Shown: piece after piece, positions 43,705 to 52,401 of the stretch
Layout: the number at the start of each line of letters is the position of its first letter
How positions within the stretch are numbered: position 1 is the stretch's first letter
Assembly (NCBI RefSeq): GCF_000238335.3
Contig: NZ_AHCB03000012.1
Location: 310,001 to 374,000 of the forward strand
Direction: 5' to 3'
DNA length: 64,000 nt
From: Pseudoalteromonas marina
Lineage (GTDB): Bacteria > Pseudomonadota > Gammaproteobacteria > Enterobacterales > Alteromonadaceae
Position numbers and translations under genes: made by a program
The notes under the pieces: generated by a model
Told to the model about the DNA's origin: nothing
Database searches by the model: none
What the model saw: only the letters and a program-made list of their open reading frames with translations

Positions 43705-44118
43705 ATGACGGGTTCTTTAAGTAGTGATGTTCAAAATCGTTTGCAGTGGTCACTTTTATCTTTGCGTGTAGGTGTGTTTATTGTAATGGTTATGTGGACA
43801 TTCGATAAGTTTGTTAACCCTGGACATAGCGCACGTATTTTTGAGCATTTTTATGGGATTAGTGGCTCTACAGATATGGTGGCTTACATTATTGGTGCGG
43901 TGCAGCTAGTTCTTGTTTTAGCGTTTTTAGCAGGTATTAAAAAACGTATTACTTACGGTATTATTTTCATAATGCACGGCCTATCAACGCTTTCATCTTA
44001 CAATCAGTACATTGATGGCTTTAATAACTTATTATTTTTTACTGCGTGGCCAATGTGGGCAGCGTGTTTTGCACTTTATTTATTACGGGATCAAGACGTA
44101 AAATATACTGTTAAATAA
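43705..44118 (+). CDS. small DoxX-like membrane protein
   Basis: The ATG at 43705 has AAGGA 7 nt upstream, so it is preferred over one 33 bp earlier. The 137-residue product has four membrane helices and a DoxX-like arrangement: a first helix LRVGVFIVMVMWTFDKFVNP, then AYIIGAVQLVLVLAFLAGI. It is expected in the inner membrane. It stands alone, divergent from the TBDR and convergent with a hemerythrin gene. Function unknown. Confidence 0.68.
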   Translation: MTGSLSSDVQNRLQWSLLSLRVGVFIVMVMWTFDKFVNPGHSARIFEHFYGISGSTDMVAYIIGAVQLVLVLAFLAGIKKRITYGIIFIMHGLSTLSSYNQYIDGFNNLLFFTAWPMWAACFALYLLRDQDVKYTVK

Positions 44119-44136
44119 AACAGCCAGACAAAAAAA

Positions 44137-44164
44137 TGGTTATAAGCCAATTAGCTTATAACCA
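44137..44164 (-). terminator. intrinsic terminator after the hemerythrin gene
   Basis: TGGTTATAAGC pairs with GCTTATAACCA around CAATTA. On the minus strand a run of seven T residues follows. On the plus strand it can also stop the DoxX-like transcript, though less well. Confidence 0.85.
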
Positions 44165-44203
44165 AAAGTACACAGGGAGGTGTATGAATTCTTACTTTTA
44201 CGA

Positions 44204-44629
44204 TTAATGCATTGCGTCGTTATATTTGTCGCCTAAGCGCTCTTTTTGCCCTTCAGACAGCGCTTTACCTGCTAGTTGAAATACTTCATGCTCTTCTTCA
44301 TCTAAGTGATGATGCACTAAATGGTGTAGTTTTTTAGCTTCTACTAACCATGCTGATGAGCTCATTTCGGTGTCTTCAAGTTGTTCAATTAGTTCATCAA
44401 TTTCATGATGCTCTGCAACACTGTGGCGTGCTTTTTCTTGCGTTAAATCTTCACAAATTAATGGATTATAAAAGTAGCGCTCTTCAAATTTTGCATGTTC
44501 TTCTAGCTCTGTTTTTAGCTCATCCATTAAGCTATGACGTTTTTTTGTGTCGCCCTTGGTTTGAATAAGCGCGTCAACTAGTTTGCGTTGTTTGTCATGA
44601 TCATTACGTAGTGCTTCAAAAATATTCAT
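44204..44629 (-). CDS. hemerythrin HHE-domain protein
   Basis: A 141-residue four-helix protein with the di-iron ligand pattern: LRNDHDKQR (His10), EEHAKFEERYF (His, Glu near 43-47), VAEHHEIDELI (His near 73) and HLVHHHLDEEEHEVF (His, Glu near 109-117). HHE-domain proteins of this size bind oxygen, nitric oxide or iron in stress responses. It lies alone between a DoxX-like gene and a GGDEF protein. Confidence 0.85.
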   Translation of the reverse strand: MNIFEALRNDHDKQRKLVDALIQTKGDTKKRHSLMDELKTELEEHAKFEERYFYNPLICEDLTQEKARHSVAEHHEIDELIEQLEDTEMSSSAWLVEAKKLHHLVHHHLDEEEHEVFQLAGKALSEGQKERLGDKYNDAMH

Positions 44630-44877
44630 AAATCATCCTAATCAATTACGTTGCTTAATAACTAATAAGCAAACGCAGTGCCAGATTTTAAGTTATTGAA
44701 AATAATGAGTTTATATGTTTTAGGCTATATTTTTGGATTGTTTGTGTATTTTTTACAGACGAGAGGATGAAATAATTTCTTACTTTTAATACGAGCTTAT
44801 ACTTCACGTGCAGCTTTTTACAATTAGCTTGTTAAAAACATATTTGGGGGGTATGTGTTTGTTAAGCTTTAATACGC
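44630..44877. other. intergenic region with a possible 21-codon reading frame
   Basis: A 248-bp gap. A plus-strand frame at 44705-44770 would encode MSLYVLGYIFGLFVYFLQTRG, a single hydrophobic helix. Its ribosome-binding site is weak, so it is recorded here rather than called as a gene. The upstream part should contain the hemerythrin promoter. Confidence 0.25.
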
Positions 44878-46797
44878 CTAGGGCTGCTCAACATTAACCT
44901 GATTGCGGCCACTTTGTTTGGCTTTATAAAGAAGCTCATCAGCATGTATGATCAGTTTTTCAAGTGAGCGGTTAGAAGAGGAGCTAATTGCTGCACCTGC
45001 GCTAAACGTAATGGTTTCAGTATTATTTAAGCCTTCTATTTCGCTGCAAATATCTATCAGTGTATTGGCAATAGAATCGAACGTTGTTTTAACGCTTTGT
45101 TTATCAACAGTGTTTAAAACAAATAACCATTCCTCACCACCATAGCGGCCAAATTGGTCGTCACCAGCAAGTGTATTTTGTGCTGCACGAGCAAAAGCTT
45201 TAAGAACGGAGTCACCCACATCGTGGCCGTAAGTGTCGTTAATGTGCTTAAACAAATCTAGATCGACAATGGCAATTGTAGCATTGCTTTGCTTAAGTTT
45301 TTGAGCCGCTTTTTGCATAATACCGCGTCGATTTAAACTGCTAGTTAAGTAGTCAGTTAGCGCAATGTTATAATATTTTTTACGTTGTAGTACTTGTTTA
45401 TAAATAAGTAATAACGACATAATAACTAAAATAAACGCAATTGTTGCGCTTAACCGCCAAATTATTTTTTGTTGATACTCTTCTTTGGCGAGTAATTCGT
45501 TAATGTTTTTGTCGTATTCTAGTTGGAGTATTTTTTCTTCTTTTTCTTTTACTTCAAATTTTATTTGCAGCGTTTTAATGTTTGTTTCGCTGGTGGCTTC
45601 GTAATGCTTTTTCATAAATGTAAGCATTTGCTCCATTGCGTCAAATGCATCGTCTGTTTTGTTGAGGCTTCGTTTTAACTGGTATCGCTTTTGAAGGTAA
45701 TCGGCTTTATAAATGCTGCGGCTAAAATCATCGATCATCGAAAATACTTCATCGTTCATTTTATCGGCTTTTTCAAGTAAACCTTGTTTTTTATAAATAT
45801 CTAGCATCAATATCATCGATGCGAGTTTCATATCACCTATTCCGGCTAGGTGGGCAACCTCAATATTTTTTGTGGCTAAGGCGAGCGCATCTTCGTAGTT
45901 TTCTTGTTTGTATAAAATATTAGCAATTGAATACTGAGCAAAAGACAGTCCTTTTTGCATGTTAACAGATTCAAAGTAAGAGAGTGCTTTGTCTAGATAA
46001 ATGAGGGATTCGTTTGGTTTATTTATTTCAAGTAATACATTGCCCAAGCTCCAGTAAGCTTTAGCTGTATATAAGCCATCTTGAGTTTGCTGATATGCGA
46101 TCAGCGCTTTTTTAGCGTATGTTATTGCTTTTTCTTTGTTTTCTAAATAATTATACGCATCGGCTATCTTCCTGTAAAAATAGCCTTGCGATGCAATATC
46201 GTTGTTTTGCATCGCCAGTTCTAATCCATCAAGTGCCACGCTCAAGGTTTTTTTCAGTTCATCTGTTTCGGTATAAAAGTATGCAAAGGCTCTTAAAATA
46301 ATGATTTTTTCAGCCGGTGTAGATTGAGAAAATCGCGTTTTTAGTTGATTAACAACATCGTTTGCCTTTTGGAGTTCTTTTTGTAGGCTAAGCAGTTTTA
46401 ATTGTGACTCCAAAAATAGCAGTAATACGTCAGGTTGTTTAGATAATTGCTGATTTGATAAGTAAACAGTGAGGTGTTTATTTAATTTTTCGTACTTTTC
46501 TTCCCTAAAAAGCAGTTCGGCATAAATGGCTGCAGCTTCTAAATGCAAAGCGTCATTCTGTTTTAATTTACTTTGCTCGTAAGCTTGAGTGATTTGTTTT
46601 TTGTTTTGCAGGTAATCAAGTTTATCTGTTCTTACACTTTTAATTAGCGCCCGTACGTCTTGCTGACTGAGCTCAGGGGTAGTGGAATTGTTTGAATAAG
46701 CAATACTTTGAAAGGCGGCGAGTAAAAAAAACACAACAACAAGCTGTTTAACCAACACCGATAGGTAACTTGCTTTAAATTGCATGTTATTAGTCAT
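44878..46797 (-). CDS. TPR sensor with GGDEF diguanylate cyclase domain
   Basis: A 639-residue membrane protein. A signal-anchor helix (residues 12-30) is followed by a periplasmic TPR domain (about 35-400), a coiled-coil stretch (405-445), a second membrane helix (447-466) and a cytoplasmic GGDEF domain (475-637). The active-site loop is RYGGEEW (Gly553 to Trp557), with Trp in place of the usual Phe. DLFKHINDTYGHDVGDSVL holds the metal Asp. The inhibitory RxxD site is not intact (AGDD). It is likely to make cyclic di-GMP in response to a periplasmic cue. AAGGG lies 6 nt before the first ATG. Confidence 0.87.
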   Translation of the reverse strand: MTNNMQFKASYLSVLVKQLVVVFFLLAAFQSIAYSNNSTTPELSQQDVRALIKSVRTDKLDYLQNKKQITQAYEQSKLKQNDALHLEAAAIYAELLFREEKYEKLNKHLTVYLSNQQLSKQPDVLLLFLESQLKLLSLQKELQKANDVVNQLKTRFSQSTPAEKIIILRAFAYFYTETDELKKTLSVALDGLELAMQNNDIASQGYFYRKIADAYNYLENKEKAITYAKKALIAYQQTQDGLYTAKAYWSLGNVLLEINKPNESLIYLDKALSYFESVNMQKGLSFAQYSIANILYKQENYEDALALATKNIEVAHLAGIGDMKLASMILMLDIYKKQGLLEKADKMNDEVFSMIDDFSRSIYKADYLQKRYQLKRSLNKTDDAFDAMEQMLTFMKKHYEATSETNIKTLQIKFEVKEKEEKILQLEYDKNINELLAKEEYQQKIIWRLSATIAFILVIMSLLLIYKQVLQRKKYYNIALTDYLTSSLNRRGIMQKAAQKLKQSNATIAIVDLDLFKHINDTYGHDVGDSVLKAFARAAQNTLAGDDQFGRYGGEEWLFVLNTVDKQSVKTTFDSIANTLIDICSEIEGLNNTETITFSAGAAISSSSNRSLEKLIIHADELLYKAKQSGRNQVNVEQP

Positions 46798-47081
46798 ATT
46801 AAGCCCTTACTAACTTGATACGTGTAGCTTTTTTGAAAAACGTAGGGTTAGTTAAATTTTGGCTATACCTTAACCATATACTTTTATTAATCAAAAACTT
46901 AAGCAGGTTGTAGCCTTGAGAGACGTTTATATCTAGCATTTTCAATCTCTATTAAGTATTGGTTAACCATTAATTATCCAATTACATTACCATAAAAGTT
47001 ATTTTATAAAAATATCTACGCCTATAATCCTAGTATAAGCGTGATAGCAGCCTTATTTATGGTGGTTTTAGTATTTATCTG

Positions 47082-48734
47082 TTAAAAATCAGCATCAATT
47101 TTAAACTCTAAGCGCTCGTGATTAATCGGGTGCGTGAATGCTAGATACTCAGCATGCAGGTGTAACCGGTCTGCTTTTTTACCATAATGTGTATCACCAA
47201 TAATAGGGGTGTTTAAACCTAATACGTGTGCGCAGTGCACACGCAGTTGATGTGTGCGCCCTGTTTTAGGGTAGAGCTGCAAGCGAGTTGTGTTGTTTTT
47301 TCGCTCAAGTACTTGCCATGTTGTAAGTGCAGGCTTTCCTTTTTGGTAACACACTTTTTGACGCGGCTTATCATCAAAATCTGGTGTTAGGGGTAACTCT
47401 ATAGTACCGCTTTCTTGTTCTATATTCCCGTCAACTAAAGCAACGTAGCGCTTTTCTATTGTGCGCTCAATAAATTGTTTTTGAATGGCTTTATGTGCCC
47501 GTTTATTTAGGGCAATGATTAATAGTCCTGAGGTTGACATATCCAATCGGTGCACAATAAGTGGGCCTGTAGCTTCTGGAAATTGTGTTTTCATACGCAA
47601 GAATACAGAGTCGTCTATGGTAATGCCCGGGACCGATAAAAACTCTGCCGGTTTATTCACTATGACCAAATCGTCATCTTGGTAAACAACAGTAAGCTCT
47701 TTACCTTGTGCAGGGTTATTCAACAGTGGGCTAGGTTCTACATTTAAGCCTTTTAGCATGTGGCCTAAGATAGGCTGACATTTACTAAAGCAAGATGGGT
47801 AGTAGTTTTTATGCTGCCTAACCGCAGATTTAGGCGGGGCTCCCCACCAAAATTCACCCATGGCTATAGGTGTTAAGTTATGTTTAAACGCATATTGAAG
47901 TAATTTAGGGGCTGCACAGTCACCTGCCCCCGATGCCGGCGTATGCTCAGGTAATTTGGCAAAAATAGCATTGAGGTCTTCTATTTCGCCATCAATATTA
48001 AGAAATTGATATTGAGCAAATAGTATTTTTTGTAAGCTTTTGGAGAGCGTTTTACGGCGTTTTTTTAAATGTTCAAGTTCATCGTTTATTTTGCTATGCG
48101 CTTGTTCAAGTGTGATTAGCTGTGTTTGCCATTTTTGCTTTAATGCCTGAAGCTGCTTTTTTTCTTCAATGCTTTGTGTTGCTAGCTTTTTTTTGAGTTG
48201 TTGAATTTTGGTTTTACTCGATTTTTTTTCAGCGTCGCTGCGTTGTTTTTTACGCTTTTTTCTGCTTTTTTGCATTAAAGCATGCTGCGCTTGCAGCTCT
48301 TTTTCAAAGCCTTTGTTGGCGGTAGCTAATAATTGGCTAATGCTCTTTAGTTGTTCACTGTTTTCAAGTTCGTCTATTTGTGCGTTCAAGTCATTTATTA
48401 TTTTGCTTTTAGCTAAGTAATTTTCATCGTTTAATTGCATACTTGAAATAGGGGGCACAAAGTTAATATTTTCCTTGTTTGCGTCAACTTGCCCTGAGTA
48501 GGCTGCTAAAAAGCCCAGTTCGTTTTGCTCATTTTTAACCACTAACACGCCAAACATTTTACCCGCGTTTTCAGCTTTTAAATGTGGCAGTGTTTCGAGC
48601 TGCTGTTGCAATTGTTCGCTTGCTGCAATAGTTAACGGGTGTGGCTCGTAAAAAAAGGGGTAAGTAAACTGTTCCGGTAAAGGAATAGTGGAAACAGGTT
48701 GAGCAAATGGGGTAAAACAAGGGCTGTTAGACAT
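47082..48734 (-). CDS. RluA-family pseudouridine synthase with long N-terminal extension
   Basis: A 550-residue protein. The C-terminal catalytic domain (about residues 340-548) has the RluA signature VHRLDMSTSGLLI with the catalytic Asp, plus GRTHQLRVH near 505. The first 330 residues are an extension that includes a long Lys-, Gln- and Glu-rich coiled coil (about 135-235). E. coli RluA has only 219 residues, but similar long forms occur in Vibrionales and Alteromonadales. It should isomerise uridine in rRNA or tRNA; the target position cannot be read. Confidence 0.83.
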   Translation of the reverse strand: MSNSPCFTPFAQPVSTIPLPEQFTYPFFYEPHPLTIAASEQLQQQLETLPHLKAENAGKMFGVLVVKNEQNELGFLAAYSGQVDANKENINFVPPISSMQLNDENYLAKSKIINDLNAQIDELENSEQLKSISQLLATANKGFEKELQAQHALMQKSRKKRKKQRSDAEKKSSKTKIQQLKKKLATQSIEEKKQLQALKQKWQTQLITLEQAHSKINDELEHLKKRRKTLSKSLQKILFAQYQFLNIDGEIEDLNAIFAKLPEHTPASGAGDCAAPKLLQYAFKHNLTPIAMGEFWWGAPPKSAVRQHKNYYPSCFSKCQPILGHMLKGLNVEPSPLLNNPAQGKELTVVYQDDDLVIVNKPAEFLSVPGITIDDSVFLRMKTQFPEATGPLIVHRLDMSTSGLLIIALNKRAHKAIQKQFIERTIEKRYVALVDGNIEQESGTIELPLTPDFDDKPRQKVCYQKGKPALTTWQVLERKNNTTRLQLYPKTGRTHQLRVHCAHVLGLNTPIIGDTHYGKKADRLHLHAEYLAFTHPINHERLEFKIDADF

Positions 48735-48823
48735 AGCGGTCGAATCATGAAATTGAGGCGAAGAATTAATTTAGATTTTATCACAGCATGAGCTTGCTAG
48801 GGGATATTGGTTCTACAAATAAT

Positions 48824-48853
48824 AAAAAAAGGCCAGCAACAATGCCGGCCTTG
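48824..48853 (-). terminator. intrinsic terminator after the S9 peptidase gene
   Basis: On the minus strand AAGGCCGGC pairs with GCTGGCCTT (one G-U) around ATTGTT, followed by seven T residues. It lies 21 bp after the peptidase stop. Confidence 0.88.
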
Positions 48854-48873
48854 ATATTTTAACTTACCACAAA

Positions 48874-50922
48874 TTATTTATTGGCATCTTTTACTGCTTT
48901 AAGTTTTGCTGCGTGGTCTATTTCGTAATCAGGCATGTCTTTTTTACCCTCTATTAAATAGTTATCCATCCAACGCATTAAACGTAAGCTGTAGTCGTAT
49001 TGTGCTGCCACTTTACGGTTGCCGTGGCCTTCACCCGGGTAATAAACAAGGCGTACATCTTTACCTTGTACTTTCATATAGCGGTAAAGCTCCATTGACT
49101 GTGCAGGGTGAACGCGTGGGTCGTCTTTACCGTGCATAATAAGCAACGGTGTTTCTGACTGACCAGCCCAGTAAATTGGGCTGCGCTCTAAATACCATTG
49201 CCATTTATCCCACGGGTATGAACGGGCATGAACTAGGTGCATTTCGTTTGAAATATCAGTGGTACCAAACTTAGAAAGTTGGTTAGTGACACCCACAAAC
49301 ATAACACTTGCTGCAAAATGTTCAGTTAGTTTTGTTGCACCCCAAGCAGAGGCGTAACCGCCGTAAGAACCACCTGTGATACCAACGCGTTTGCTGTCAA
49401 CTAGACCCATGTCGACTAAATGGTTTTTAAAGTCCACTAGGTCGTCAAACTCTTTACCAGCGTAATCGTTTTGCCCTAGCTTTGAATAATCAACGCCTTT
49501 ACCTGTAGAGCCACGATAGTTTGGATAAAATACTGCGTACCCACGTGCAGCACCCATTTGGCCAGGGCGAGAGTAATTGGTTACCCACCCATCTTTGTCG
49601 TGACTTTCTGGGCCGCCATGTACTGACATTATAAGTGGGTAGCGTGTGCCTTTTTTGTAATCGAGCGGGTATACAAGTACGCCGTCTAGTTCAACGCCAT
49701 CACGCGCTTTAAGTTTAATCGTTTCTTGTTTAGCAAAACGTTTATCGTTCAGCCAGCTGTTTGAGTCTGTTAAACGCTTTGCTTTTTTACTACGCACAAT
49801 AAACACTTCGTTAGGATGCTTAGCACTGTTACCACGAAGTGCCAATGTTTTATCTGAGTCAGAAACACTTAACTGCGTTGCAATAAATTGGCCTTCATCA
49901 ACTAGCTTTTTGTATTTATTAGAGCCTGCTTTGATACTGGCAACAAAGCTTTGCGTACCTACATTGGCAATAAAGTTAAGCGTGTTACGCTTATGCGACC
50001 ATTCAAAATCAACTACGTGGCCCATAAAGTTAGGTAGCCACTCAGTGATTTTTGCGGTTTCAGTGTCAGCAATAAATAAGCGGCCAGTTGCTGGGTCGTG
50101 CTGATCTTCTGCGCCTAAAATAGCGACGTATTTACCATCATGCGACAGCTCGGCATCGCCCAATTTACCCTGTGTTTTAAACGATAAAGTTACTTTTTCG
50201 TTAGCAATATCGTAAAGGTGCCACATTGATTTAGTATAGCGATCGTCAATAAGTGCTGTAGGTTGAGTTTTAACGAGTAGCTTTTCACTGTCGGCTGACC
50301 AGTTAACATCGCTTACATAGCTATCAATGTTTATGGCTGTTGGCGATAATGGTTTATCTTCTTTGGCCAAATCAACAACAAAGAGTTGTTTGTTTTTTAA
50401 ACCTAGTTCGTATACTTCTGCTTTAAAACCAAGTTTTTTTAATTCTTTATCTGATTTGTCGGCAGCGGGCATCGCTAATAACGCAAGCTGTTTATTGTCT
50501 GGGCTTAGTTGATAACTTGAAATAGAAGTCCCTTTTAACGACATAACTGCTTGTGCTTGTCCGCCATCAACAGGAATTTGGTAAAGCGAAGTAAATTTAT
50601 CGTCTTTAAGCTTTGCTAAAAAGTAAATTGTTTTGCTGTCGTTTGACCATTGTAGGCTTTTAATATTAACCGAGCCGGTAATAAATGGGCGTTCAACACC
50701 TTCATCGTCTACAACGTAAAGTTCGCTGTAATTGCTGCCATTTTCGTCAACGTAAAGTTTGCGTGGTAACGAGCGTGTAAATGCAACGCTTTCACCATCT
50801 GGGCTAATACTTGTTTGTATTACCGATTTTACTTTTGGAATGTCTTCAACTGTGATTGCTGATTGCGCAAATGCAAGGCTGCTTGAAAGCCCGATTGCTA
50901 GCGCTAAGCTTGTCTTAAGCAT
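48874..50922 (-). CDS. exported S9 (prolyl oligopeptidase/DPP) family peptidase
   Basis: A 682-residue protein with a signal peptide (MLKTSLALAIGLSSSLAFA). The beta-propeller domain spans about residues 30-400. The alpha/beta-hydrolase domain follows, with nucleophile GGSYGGYAS near residue 520, catalytic Asp in HGKDDPRVHP near 605 and His in PGEGHGN near 641. It should cut short peptides, releasing dipeptides or acylated residues, in the periplasm. It has its own terminator and no operon partner. Confidence 0.87.
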   Translation of the reverse strand: MLKTSLALAIGLSSSLAFAQSAITVEDIPKVKSVIQTSISPDGESVAFTRSLPRKLYVDENGSNYSELYVVDDEGVERPFITGSVNIKSLQWSNDSKTIYFLAKLKDDKFTSLYQIPVDGGQAQAVMSLKGTSISSYQLSPDNKQLALLAMPAADKSDKELKKLGFKAEVYELGLKNKQLFVVDLAKEDKPLSPTAINIDSYVSDVNWSADSEKLLVKTQPTALIDDRYTKSMWHLYDIANEKVTLSFKTQGKLGDAELSHDGKYVAILGAEDQHDPATGRLFIADTETAKITEWLPNFMGHVVDFEWSHKRNTLNFIANVGTQSFVASIKAGSNKYKKLVDEGQFIATQLSVSDSDKTLALRGNSAKHPNEVFIVRSKKAKRLTDSNSWLNDKRFAKQETIKLKARDGVELDGVLVYPLDYKKGTRYPLIMSVHGGPESHDKDGWVTNYSRPGQMGAARGYAVFYPNYRGSTGKGVDYSKLGQNDYAGKEFDDLVDFKNHLVDMGLVDSKRVGITGGSYGGYASAWGATKLTEHFAASVMFVGVTNQLSKFGTTDISNEMHLVHARSYPWDKWQWYLERSPIYWAGQSETPLLIMHGKDDPRVHPAQSMELYRYMKVQGKDVRLVYYPGEGHGNRKVAAQYDYSLRLMRWMDNYLIEGKKDMPDYEIDHAAKLKAVKDANK

Positions 50923-51042
50923 TGTTATATCCTTTATTTTTAAAATCCAGATTAGTATAACAAGCTAAGGTTAATAAACTAAAAAATGCGATTAATGCTC
51001 AAAAGAGGGCGTTAAATGAAGGTGATAAAATAAATAATGAAT

Positions 51043-51062
51043 AGCGCGGAATGTACCGCGCT
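51043..51062 (-). terminator. probable terminator after the ThrE-like gene
   Basis: AGCGCGG pairs with CCGCGCT around a 6-nt loop, just after the ThrE-like stop. A T-rich rather than pure T stretch follows on the minus strand. Confidence 0.55.
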
Positions 51063-51067
51063 GCTTT

Positions 51068-52294
51068 TTATAAACTTTTTTTAGGCGGTAAGGCAACGTT
51101 TGCAAATATAAGCCCGGCTACAAGCGACATAAATATTAAAAATGTTTGCTGGCCTATATGCTCTGCATATATGAAGTCTTGGCCTTCAATAAGTGAATTT
51201 AAGCCAATGTAGGTTTTGCTACCTGGGACTAATACAATCAAGCCCTGCATTGCCACAATTGAAGCCGGCGCATTAGCAACACGGTTAAATAAATTACTAA
51301 AAATACCCACCGATAACGCGCCAACAAAAGTACCCAATGTGTAATCTAAATACATTGCTGACCCAATACTTGTGCCATAGGCTATAAAGCCTGATGCAAT
51401 AGACCAACCCGCATGTTTTAGTTTGGTTCTAAATATAACTATTAGGCTGCTACACAGTAAAAATATAGCAAGCCAAGGTGTCCAGCTGGGTAAAGGCTCC
51501 GGTTGAACAAAGTCTGCTTGGCCAAAAAGTGCAAAGCCAATGCCTATACCTATAAAGCCACCAAAATAGAGTTTAAACAGCAACATAAATGAGTCCATTA
51601 CTCTTGCTGTACCCGAGACCAAGTGGCGAGCTGCAAGCTCTGCCAATCCAAGTGCAAGCGCAAGGCCCGGTATAAATACAATAATGGCAGAAAGCACCAC
51701 TAAGCGTATGTTTACTTCGGGTGTTATATAAACGCTTACAGCACAGGCCATAATTGCTGAAACAATAGCAACAAGTGGTTCAAGCATATGCGCTACACGT
51801 TTAGAGCGCATAGACCACAATACAAACATATACACCACAAGGGTGAGTAACGCAGACCAAATTACATCGGTCCAACTGGTGCCCATAAGCATTGCAAATG
51901 CGCCGCCCGAGGTTGCAAATGCAATACCTGTCGTTAATTTATTGTAAGGGTTAGGGGCATCAAAAATTATATCTAGCTGTTGGTCTACTTCTTGAAGAGA
52001 CAATTCTTCATTAAGCATTTTATTTACAAGGTCGTCGGTATCGGCAAGTGATCCTAAATCATGATCGCCTGGGTCAACTCGTGCCACATGCGTATACTCA
52101 TCTTCATGGCCGTCGGTCCAAATAACAAAGGTGACCGAGGTGGGCGACATAACAAACGACGATTTGAGGCCTAAGTATGTGGCGACTTCCATTAAGTGTG
52201 CTTCTAGGCGGTAGGCAGGCGTACCGTATTTATGAAGCATTTTACCCAACTTAACGATAAATTTGCGTTTTTCTGTAAAGGTTGCAGTTTTCAA
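51068..52294 (-). CDS. ThrE-family threonine/serine exporter-like protein
   Basis: A 408-residue protein. The N-terminal soluble domain (residues 10-115) contains KLGKMLHKYGTPAYRLEAHL and SSFVMSPTSVTFV, typical of the DUF1212 part of ThrE. About ten membrane helices follow, ending in the DUF3815-like half. Both halves are in one polypeptide, as in Corynebacterium ThrE. It exports small amino acids in the characterised member; the substrate here is unknown. Confidence 0.83.
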   Translation of the reverse strand: MKTATFTEKRKFIVKLGKMLHKYGTPAYRLEAHLMEVATYLGLKSSFVMSPTSVTFVIWTDGHEDEYTHVARVDPGDHDLGSLADTDDLVNKMLNEELSLQEVDQQLDIIFDAPNPYNKLTTGIAFATSGGAFAMLMGTSWTDVIWSALLTLVVYMFVLWSMRSKRVAHMLEPLVAIVSAIMACAVSVYITPEVNIRLVVLSAIIVFIPGLALALGLAELAARHLVSGTARVMDSFMLLFKLYFGGFIGIGIGFALFGQADFVQPEPLPSWTPWLAIFLLCSSLIVIFRTKLKHAGWSIASGFIAYGTSIGSAMYLDYTLGTFVGALSVGIFSNLFNRVANAPASIVAMQGLIVLVPGSKTYIGLNSLIEGQDFIYAEHIGQQTFLIFMSLVAGLIFANVALPPKKSL

Positions 52295-52345
52295 ATCTTA
52301 TTTAGGCCAGTGTGTAAATAAATTAGCTAAAAGTATAGGCTAAAA

Positions 52346-52364
52346 CGCCCATATGTAATGGGCG
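52346..52364 (-). terminator. probable terminator after the glycosyltransferase gene
   Basis: CGCCCAT pairs with ATGGGCG around a 5-nt loop. On the minus strand TTTTAG follows. It lies between the glycosyltransferase stop and the ThrE-like start. Confidence 0.6.
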
Positions 52365-52401
52365 CGATTTTAAAGACTAATTGGTGTGTGTCTAGTCATT
52401 T

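Noticed and set aside
44705..44770. 21-codon hydrophobic reading frame
   Set aside because: Weak ribosome-binding site and no recognised relative; kept only as a note in the intergenic entry.
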